Shown here: piece by piece, positions 1-4,993 of the stretch | Layout of the letters: every line of letters begins with the position of its first letter | Numbering within the stretch: the stretch's first letter is position 1 | Assembly (NCBI GenBank): GCA_021827285.1 | Contig: JAKAWM010000054.1 | Location: 1-9,927, forward strand | Length of the DNA: 9,927 nucleotides | Source of the DNA: Actinomycetes bacterium | GTDB taxonomy: Bacteria > Actinomycetota > Acidimicrobiia > Acidimicrobiales > Palsa-688 | Reading direction: 5' to 3' | Made by a program: the position numbers and the translations under genes | Notes under the pieces: model-generated | The model's database searches: none | What the model was told of the DNA's origin: nothing | Seen by the model: only the letters and a program-made list of their open reading frames with translations

Positions 1-510
1 CTGGTAGCGGTCGTCGTTGGAGCTGTGGTCTTGGCCCGCATGGGCACGTCGCCCACCCCTGCCGCCGCCAAGCAGACGACAGTACCCGCCAAGACCTCCA
101 CCACGGTTAGAACGCGGACCTCAACGACCACCGCCGCCGCCACCACTACTACCAGCACGACCGCGGCTCCGGCCGGGGTGACGGTGCTCGTCCTCAACGG
201 CTACACGACGTACCATGCTGCGCTGTATTTCAAGAACCAACTAGCCGCGCTCGGCTATGACGCCCTAGCCCCCAATAACGCGATAACCGACACCAATGCC
301 ACCTCCACCATCTTCGTGGTTGCGCCCGCTTACCGGCCCAACGCCCTCGCTTTGGCCCGTTCGCCCCTCGGCCTACCCGCTTCCGCCGTCGTCAGCCCTG
401 CCCCGACCAATGACGCTGCTGTCCCCGCGGCGTTGCTCCATCAGGCCGATCTGATACTGCTGGTTGGCGGTGACCTTTCCCGCCGGGTCCCTGCGCATTA
501 CAACGGCTGA
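1..510 (+). CDS. LytR_C-domain membrane-anchored protein (5' end outside window)
   Basis: The reading frame is open from base 1, so the start lies upstream of the window. The first codons read as a hydrophobic stretch (LVAVVVGAVVLA) that looks like the end of a membrane-spanning helix. A low-complexity linker rich in Thr, Ala and Ser follows, about 40 residues long, as expected for an extracytoplasmic spacer. The remainder begins VTVLVLNGY and continues through an alternating beta/alpha pattern to LILLVGGDLSRR near the end. This matches the LytR_C domain, which is found alone or behind LytR-CpsA-Psr enzymes in actinobacterial cell-envelope proteins. No catalytic LCP domain is visible here, and the domain's biochemical role is not established. 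The stop at 508-510 lies within or directly before the start region of the next gene, so the two may be translationally linked. The domain call is by pattern recognition only. Confidence 0.8.
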   Translation: MVAVVVGAVVLARMGTSPTPAAAKQTTVPAKTSTTVRTRTSTTTAAATTTTSTTAAPAGVTVLVLNGYTTYHAALYFKNQLAALGYDALAPNNAITDTNATSTIFVVAPAYRPNALALARSPLGLPASAVVSPAPTNDAAVPAALLHQADLILLVGGDLSRRVPAHYNG

Positions 511-1282
511 GTTGGCCACGGGACGTAATGCTCTTTGGTTACCCTTTTTGCAACACCCTGAGCGCAGCGGGATCCTGACCGACTTCGACGGTACCCTCGC
601 CCCAATTGTCGAGGACAGGCAGGCGGCAGTACCGCTACCCGAGGTACCCCGGCTCCTATCGGCTTTGTCAGCTCGGTTCGCCGTCGTGGGCGTCATCTCG
701 GGGCGCCCTGTTTCTTATCTCGCTTCCCGGCTGGCGTGCGGGCCTAGGGTGATCCTGGCCGGGTTGTACGGGCTGGAACAGAGGCGCGGTGGCGACCTCC
801 AGGTGCACCCGGACGGGCACCGCTGGCGGGAGGCGGTCGAAGCAGTGGCGCGTGCGGCGGAACAGGGAGCGCCTGAAGGCGTGGACGTGGAAAGGAAGGG
901 ATTGGCGGTCGCTCTTCATGTCCGCCGCCGGCCAGAGCTTATTGTTTGGGCTGAAGGTTGGTCCACCGAACAGGCGCGCTCCAGAGGTCTTGTGGCGCGG
1001 CGCGGGCGCATGTCCTTTGAGGTCCTCCCCCCCTTGCCGATCGATAAAGGAACGCTGGTCGAAGAGCTTGCTACCCCCTTGGACGCGGTTTGCTTTTTCG
1101 GCGACGACTCCGGCGACCTTCCCGCCTTCTCTGCCCTCCGCCGGATGCGGGAGGCCGGTAAGGCCACACTGGCGGTGGGAGTGGCCAGCCCTGAACAGCC
1201 CGGCGACCTGGCCGGCGCAGTGGACCTTTTGGTGGACGGGCCTGAAGAAGCAGTTGCGCTTCTGGCTGGACTGGCTGGCTAG
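464..1282 (+). CDS. otsB: Trehalose-6-phosphate phosphatase-like HAD hydrolase (OtsB family)
   Basis: This HAD-superfamily phosphatase is predicted to remove phosphate from trehalose 6-phosphate in the cytosol, the last step of the OtsA/OtsB route. With the TTG start at 464 it has 272 residues, a normal OtsB length. Motif I is DFDGTLAPI with nucleophile D40 and acid/base D42. Motif II is VISGRP with S79. The motif III lysine is K195 in PIDKGTL. Motif IV is FFGDDSGDLPAF, with metal-binding D214 and D215; OtsB usually has a GDDxTDE-like version, so this one is slightly divergent. The region between motifs II and III is the cap domain. The start is uncertain: TTG 464, GTG 470 and TTG 512 are all in frame and none has a good Shine-Dalgarno sequence. 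The first two lie inside the preceding gene. No otsA is present in the window. Because glycerate kinase and gpgS follow, a role on glucosyl-3-phosphoglycerate is possible, but the motifs favour OtsB. Confidence 0.85.
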   Translation: MAVTFPAGSLRITTAELATGRNALWLPFLQHPERSGILTDFDGTLAPIVEDRQAAVPLPEVPRLLSALSARFAVVGVISGRPVSYLASRLACGPRVILAGLYGLEQRRGGDLQVHPDGHRWREAVEAVARAAEQGAPEGVDVERKGLAVALHVRRRPELIVWAEGWSTEQARSRGLVARRGRMSFEVLPPLPIDKGTLVEELATPLDAVCFFGDDSGDLPAFSALRRMREAGKATLAVGVASPEQPGDLAGAVDLLVDGPEEAVALLAGLAG

Positions 1283-1328
1283 CACTACTGATGGGCATTT
1301 CAGCCGCTCCGGGTGCCACGATGAGGAT

Positions 1329-2348
1329 GTGCCCCGCCTGCTGGCTGCGCCTGACAAGTTCCGGGGGACGCTCAGCGCCAGGGAGGCGGCACAGGCGATG
1401 GCGGAGGCGGCCCTAGAAGCGGGCTGGGAGTGCGACGTGGCCCCGGTGTCGGACGGCGGCGAGGGGTTTCTCGAAGCCTTTGCCAATGCGGTAGGCGTCG
1501 GCCAGCGCAGCTGGGTACCGGGCCCCTTGGGGCGCCCGGTACTGGCCGAGTGGCTCATGTGCCGGCCCGACGCCAGGTCGCCCGACCCCTGGGCGGTGAT
1601 CGAGTCCGCCCAGGTGGTGGGCATGTCCCTGGTCGGAGGGCCAGAAGGCAACGATCCCCTGAGTGCCCAGACAACCGGCGTGGGCCGGCTGGTAGCGGTG
1701 GCGGCTAAGGCGGGTGCCAGGCAGGTGATTGTGGGCATGGGCGGCTCATGCACGACAGACGGGGGATTGGGAGCGGTCGAAGCGCTGGGCTGGCATGGAC
1801 CAGCCGCCGCGCAAATAGTTGTCGCCTGCGATGTCCTGGCCCCCTTCGGCGAGGCGGCCGCCATTTTTTCCCCTCAAAAGGGGGCCACCGCCGCCCAGGT
1901 CGAGTTCCTGAAGAGAAGGCTGGAACGGGTGGCCCAGCTGTACCAGGAGCGCTGTGGCCGGGACATCCGCAACCTGCCCGGGACGGGCGCCGCGGGCGGC
2001 CTCGCCGGTGGCCTGGCGGCGCTCGGGGCGCAGTTGGTGCCCGGGTTCGAGCTCGTGGCTGAACGGTTGGAACTAGCCGAGCGCGTAGGCCGGGCCGACC
2101 TCGTGGTGACTGGTGAAGGTCGCTTGGACCGGCAGAGTTTCGACGGCAAGGCGGTCGGCGGCGTGGTTGGCTTGGCGCGGGCCGCCGGTGTGCCGTACCT
2201 GGTGGTGGTGGGGGAGGGGGATGAGGACCTGGCCCTTGACCACGTGCGCCTGACGGAACGCTTCGGTGCGTTGAGGTCTCGAACCGACACGGCCAGATGC
2301 CTCAAAGAAGTGGTAGCAAACCAGCTCGCTCGAGGGCCAGGCGAATGA
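1329..2348 (+). CDS. Glycerate kinase, type 1 (GarK/GlxK family)
   Basis: Predicted to phosphorylate D-glycerate with ATP, giving 2- or 3-phosphoglycerate for glycolysis. Visible family motifs, numbered from GTG 1329, are APDKFRGTLSA at 7-17, SDGGEGF around D42, GMGGSCTTDGG around 137-146, a Gly/Ala-rich GTGAAGGLAGG around 219, and VTGEGRLDRQS around E263, followed by GKA. At 339 residues it is somewhat shorter than the usual 370-380. The start was chosen because the family begins only a few residues before APDKF. GTG 1329 is the only standard start codon close enough in this frame, 46 nt after the otsB stop. It has a GAGGA directly in front, which is too close to be a normal ribosome site. 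An ATG at 1321 is in another frame. The 3' end overlaps the convergent gpgS by 47 bp. Glycerate released from glucosylglycerate could be its substrate, which is an inference from context. Confidence 0.9.
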   Translation: MPRLLAAPDKFRGTLSAREAAQAMAEAALEAGWECDVAPVSDGGEGFLEAFANAVGVGQRSWVPGPLGRPVLAEWLMCRPDARSPDPWAVIESAQVVGMSLVGGPEGNDPLSAQTTGVGRLVAVAAKAGARQVIVGMGGSCTTDGGLGAVEALGWHGPAAAQIVVACDVLAPFGEAAAIFSPQKGATAAQVEFLKRRLERVAQLYQERCGRDIRNLPGTGAAGGLAGGLAALGAQLVPGFELVAERLELAERVGRADLVVTGEGRLDRQSFDGKAVGGVVGLARAAGVPYLVVVGEGDEDLALDHVRLTERFGALRSRTDTARCLKEVVANQLARGPGE

Positions 2349-3120
2349 TCGTCTCGGCCTGGGGTGCCAGTTCGGACAGAGGGCGGTTGCGGTGCTGGCG
2401 TTCTCCGAGGTCGCATTCAGCAATCGAGGCGGCACCGTAGCGCTCGGCCACATCGACCAGCACCCCGAGCTCGACGCCGTAGCCCCCGGCGTAGGAGAGG
2501 TCCTTCAGGACAGCCCGCGGCGCGGCCCATTCTCCAGCCAAAGGTTGGTTCAGCTTGGCCAGCTCGGGAAATAGCAGCGAGATCAAGGGCTTGGCCACCA
2601 GCTCAGTGACCCGGCCGCCCTCGCCTTTCACCCCGTCCAAGGGGCGCCGGTAGGCCCCCTTTACCAGGCTGATCGAGCTGTCCAGCAGCAGCGGGCCCAG
2701 CAGGCCGGTGACGAAGCGAGGGGCGAAGCCATAGATGTCCGCATCGCAGTAGGCCACCAGTTCGCCCGTCGTCGCCTGGAGCCCCTGCCACATGGCTTGC
2801 CCCTTACCCCTGGGCTCGGGTAGTGCGACTACCTGGGCACCCGCGGCCTCTGCCTCCTTAGCCGTGGCGTCAACCGAACCATCGTCCACCACGACGAGCT
2901 CATCCACCAACCCGCAACCGCTCACCAGTTCTTCGGCCACCACCCGTACCACGTCGCCCACCGTCGCCTGCTCGTCCCGGGCGGGTATGCACACCGAGAC
3001 GCGGCGGCCTCTTTTGGAGGCGATGAGGCTTGCTGGGTCGAAAGACCGCCAGTCGAAGCGTCTCGGCACGCCTCTAGCCTGCCACTTGTGCAACGTCCGC
3101 CGGCTAGCCGTTGCAACCAC
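2302..3120 (-). CDS. gpgS: Glucosyl-3-phosphoglycerate synthase (GT81 family)
   Basis: This retaining glycosyltransferase moves glucose from an NDP-glucose to 3-phosphoglycerate, the first step to glucosylglycerate. In mycobacteria that compound primes methylglucose lipopolysaccharides, and elsewhere it is a compatible solute. The 272-residue product has a GT-A fold start (VSVCIPARDEQATVGDVV, 41-58) and VVVDDGSVDAT (76-86). Next come the GKG at 105-107 and the metal/nucleotide motif DAD at 126-128 (as CDADIYG). The acceptor-site part is very characteristic: VKGAYRRPL (153-161), GGRVTELVAKPL (168-179), LAGEWA (194-199), GYGVELG (213-219) and HRNRPL (243-248). It is shorter than the mycobacterial enzyme (about 324 residues), lacking mainly its C-terminal tail. 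The GTG at 3120 is the longest start; GTG at residue 18 is an alternative. It is transcribed away from the SAM-riboswitch operon and overlaps glycerate kinase tail-to-tail. No dedicated phosphatase (GpgP) is recognisable besides the OtsB-like gene. Confidence 0.93.
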   Translation of the reverse strand: MVATASRRTLHKWQARGVPRRFDWRSFDPASLIASKRGRRVSVCIPARDEQATVGDVVRVVAEELVSGCGLVDELVVVDDGSVDATAKEAEAAGAQVVALPEPRGKGQAMWQGLQATTGELVAYCDADIYGFAPRFVTGLLGPLLLDSSISLVKGAYRRPLDGVKGEGGRVTELVAKPLISLLFPELAKLNQPLAGEWAAPRAVLKDLSYAGGYGVELGVLVDVAERYGAASIAECDLGERQHRNRPLSELAPQAETIIRLALERAGLLPLL

Positions 3121-3170
3121 CCACCGTGCCGGTCCAAACCAACCGGCTGGCGGTTAGGCCATCCAGCACT

Positions 3171-3176
3171 TAGTAT
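3171..3176 (+). promoter_or_regulatory. Candidate -10 box for the riboswitch operon
   Basis: TAGTAT (TAnnnT) lies about 7 nt before the expected transcript start near 3183, just ahead of the P1 helix of the SAM aptamer. No good -35 hexamer is seen at 16-18 nt upstream, so the assignment rests on position and the -10 match only. Confidence 0.35.
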
Positions 3177-3185
3177 TAGTGGCAA

Positions 3186-3297
3186 CCATCATCCAGAGCG
3201 GCCGAGGGACGGGCCCGATGACGCCGCGGCAACCAGTACGACCGGTCAAGTTCTGAAGGGCCGGTACATGGTGCCAATGCCCGAGACGATGAGGAGG
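3186..3297 (+). promoter_or_regulatory. SAM-I-superfamily (S-box-like) riboswitch
   Basis: The leader carries the hallmark S-box blocks: GAGCGGCCGAGGGAC, GGGCCCGATGA, GCGGCAACC and TGGTGCCAAT. P1 is TCATC (3189-3193) with GATGA (3288-3292). P2 is GCGGC (3198-3202) with GCCGC (3223-3227), carrying a kink-turn-like GA/ATGA internal loop and an upper GGG/CCC helix (3206-3208, 3214-3216). P3 is GGC (3228-3230) with GCC (3273-3275) and CCA (3233-3235) with TGG (3269-3271), extended by a GTAC/GTAC or ACCGG/CCGGT arm. The P2 loop GGG (3211-3213) can form the pseudoknot with CCC (3280-3282). Only a few bases separate that CCC from P1, so the usual P4 hairpin appears to be missing; this recalls variants between SAM-I and SAM-IV. 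P1 ends where the Shine-Dalgarno AGGAGGG (3292-3298) begins and there is no terminator. SAM binding would therefore be expected to stabilise P1 and hinder ribosome access to the GTG at 3302. Confidence 0.92.
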
Positions 3298-3301
3298 GAC
3301 T

Positions 3302-4591
3302 GTGCCACCTGCTGGACCGTTCGTACAAGGTCTTCGCTGTCGTGAATGCGGACGTTCCTACCCGGCGGCAGCGCTTCACGTTTGCGAGTGGTGCTTCGGG
3401 CCGCTCGAGGTCGTCTACGACTATGACGCCATCGCCTTCTCCATGTCCCGGGAAAGCGTCGCCGCCGGCCCGAGGACCATCTGGCGCTACTCCGAACTGC
3501 TCCCGGCCAGCGCCTCCGATGCTGTTGACCTGGGGGCTGGCCTCACTCCGCTGCTGCGGGCCAACCGCTTGGCCGCCGAGCTGGGACTGGGGGAGCTGTG
3601 GCTAAAAAACGACACCGTCAATCCCACCGGTTCTTTCAAGGACAGGGTGGTCTCGGTGGCGCTGACCAGGGCGCGCGAGCTCGGGTTCAAGGTAGCTGCC
3701 TGTGCTTCTACCGGCAACTTGGCCAACTCGGTCGCCGCCCATGCCGCACGCGCCGGTATGCGCTCCGTCGTGTTCATCCCGGCTGATTTGGAGATCCCCA
3801 AGGTCGTGACGACGGCCGTCTTCGGCGGGACGGTGGTCGCTCTGACGGGCAACTATGACGACGTCAACCGCCTCTGCGCCGAACTGGCGAGCGAGCACCC
3901 GAGCTGGGCCTTCGTCAACGTCAACATCCGTAGTTACTACTCCGAAGGCAGCAAGACGCTTGCGTTCGAGGTGGCCGAGCAGCTCGGGTGGCGTGCGCCG
4001 GACCATGTGATCGTGCCGGTGGCCTCGGGGAGCCAGCTGACCAAGGTGGCCAAGGGCTTCCGGGAGCTGCACAAAGTGGGCCTTCTAGACGAAGAGCCCC
4101 ACGTACGCATATCGGGGGCGCAGGCGGCTGGTTGCGCCCCAGTCGTAACCGCCTTCGAGGCGGGCACGGACTTCGTCAAACCGGTTAGGCCGACGGGGAT
4201 CGCCAAGTCGCTGGCCATAGGCAACCCTGCGGATGGGCCGTACGCGCTCGAGGAGGTACGCCGTTCCGGTGGCGCCCTGGGCTCGGCGACTGATGAAGAA
4301 GTGGTCGAAGGCATGCGCCTGCTGGCGCGGACTGAGGGTATCTTCGCCGAGACGGCTGGTGGGGTGACGGTGGCCGTCCTGGCCAAGCTGGCTGCCCGAG
4401 GCGTGGTGCGCAGCGACGAGCGGGTGGTGGCGCTCATCACCGGCAACGGGCTGAAGACGCTGGACGCTGTCGCCCCTCATTGCGGGCCCACCGTCACGGT
4501 CGAGCCCAACCTGGAGGCCTTCGAGGCCGCCGTGCAGGTGACAGACTGGGAAGAGATCACCGAGCAACCGTTGAGGAGCACTGCGCCATGA
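3302..4591 (+). CDS. Threonine-synthase-like PLP enzyme, candidate O-phosphohomoserine-dependent homocysteine synthase
   Basis: This is a fold-type-II PLP enzyme of 429 residues. By family it would convert O-phosphohomoserine to threonine. The N-terminus has a zinc-ribbon-like CxxC pair (C13/C16 and C28/C31), as in many bacterial and archaeal ThrC proteins. The PLP lysine is K113 in NPTGSFKDR. The phosphate/substrate loop is ASTGNLANS (135-143), where canonical threonine synthases usually read GNTAAS, so this is a divergent subgroup. A glycine-rich GNG near LITGNGLKTLD lies towards the C-terminus. The GTG start is supported by AGGAGGG, which ends 3 nt before it. The gene is preceded by a SAM riboswitch and overlaps by 4 nt a sulfur-carrier gene. 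Both are unexpected for threonine synthesis but fitting for homocysteine synthesis from O-phosphohomoserine with protein-bound sulfide. I recall such a threonine-synthase homologue being described in Streptomyces methionine synthesis, but cannot verify it here. Automated annotation would say thrC. Confidence 0.85.
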   Translation: MPPAGPFVQGLRCRECGRSYPAAALHVCEWCFGPLEVVYDYDAIAFSMSRESVAAGPRTIWRYSELLPASASDAVDLGAGLTPLLRANRLAAELGLGELWLKNDTVNPTGSFKDRVVSVALTRARELGFKVAACASTGNLANSVAAHAARAGMRSVVFIPADLEIPKVVTTAVFGGTVVALTGNYDDVNRLCAELASEHPSWAFVNVNIRSYYSEGSKTLAFEVAEQLGWRAPDHVIVPVASGSQLTKVAKGFRELHKVGLLDEEPHVRISGAQAAGCAPVVTAFEAGTDFVKPVRPTGIAKSLAIGNPADGPYALEEVRRSGGALGSATDEEVVEGMRLLARTEGIFAETAGGVTVAVLAKLAARGVVRSDERVVALITGNGLKTLDAVAPHCGPTVTVEPNLEAFEAAVQVTDWEEITEQPLRSTAP

Positions 4592-4863
4592 GCATCAAGG
4601 TCCGCATCCCTGCCCAGCTACGTCCCCTCGCCGGGGGAGCCGGCGAAGTCCAGGTTGACGGCGCCACTGTCGGTGAGGCCCTGAAAGCTCTGGACGTGGC
4701 TCACTCTGGGTTTGCTGAGCGGCTTTTCGACGAAACCGGCAACCTGCGGCGTTTCGTCAACGTGTTCGTGGGGGAGGAGGACGTGCGCTTCCTCGAAGGT
4801 TTGGCTACGCCCCTCCAGCCGGGGAGCGTCGTGTCGGTCGTCCCGGCAGTAGCGGGCGGCTGA
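4588..4863 (+). CDS. MoaD/ThiS-family ubiquitin-like sulfur carrier protein
   Basis: A 91-residue beta-grasp protein. It opens with the strand MSIKVRIPAQLRPLAGG and has the family segments VGEALKALD (28-36) and RFVNVFVGEEDVRFLEGL (55-72). A PGSVVSVVPAVAGG segment ends in the diagnostic Gly90-Gly91. That terminal Gly-Gly is adenylated by an E1-like enzyme and converted to a thiocarboxylate that donates sulfur. Members serve molybdopterin, thiamine, cysteine (CysO) or homocysteine synthesis. Here the ATG overlaps the upstream PLP-enzyme stop as ATGA and has GAGGAG (4573-4578) at a good distance, so the two are translationally coupled and share the riboswitch transcript. The partnership parallels CysO with CysM, where a fold-type-II PLP enzyme uses the carrier thiocarboxylate. 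No moaE, thiG or E1 gene is in the window. A longer reading frame from 4480 exists but lies wholly in the upstream gene. Confidence 0.92.
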   Translation: MSIKVRIPAQLRPLAGGAGEVQVDGATVGEALKALDVAHSGFAERLFDETGNLRRFVNVFVGEEDVRFLEGLATPLQPGSVVSVVPAVAGG

Positions 4864-4890
4864 CCCTTCTACCTCGGTTCTTCCGCGAGC

Positions 4891-4920
4891 TTGCGCGCGA
4901 GCGGCCGAATGCGGTGTACT
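4891..4920 (+). promoter_or_regulatory. Candidate vegetative promoter of groEL
   Basis: TTGCGC (4891-4896) and TGTACT (4915-4920) with an 18-nt spacer fit a weak housekeeping sigma promoter. The -10 lies directly before the CIRCE operator, the usual arrangement for HrcA repression. Confidence 0.5.
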
Positions 4921-4921
4921 G

Positions 4922-4948
4922 TTAGCACTCGACACCTGAGAGTGCTAA
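4922..4948 (+). promoter_or_regulatory. CIRCE operator (HrcA binding site)
   Basis: The site is the exact consensus TTAGCACTC, nine bases, GAGTGCTAA. It lies 45 nt before the groEL start and immediately after the candidate -10. HrcA bound here would repress groEL until heat shock draws the repressor's folding partner away. Confidence 0.97.
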
Positions 4949-4993
4949 CGCAGGACCGACCACGGTCAGCCCAACGGAGGGAGCAAGAGACCG

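Noticed and set aside
789..1328. Upstream extension of the glycerate kinase frame through otsB
   Set aside because: The translated residues are arginine/tryptophan-rich shadow sequence of otsB. The family start is next to APDKF at about 1347.
668..1864. Long open frame on the - strand, 398 codons, across otsB and glycerate kinase
   Set aside because: It shows no family resemblance, is low in hydrophobic-core pattern, and lies antisense to two genes with clear motifs. Long antisense frames are common in high-GC DNA.
4864..4920. GC-rich partial palindrome after the sulfur carrier, possible terminator
   Set aside because: Pairing around CGAGCTTGCGCGCGAGC is imperfect and no T-run follows. The hexamers there are better read as the groEL promoter.
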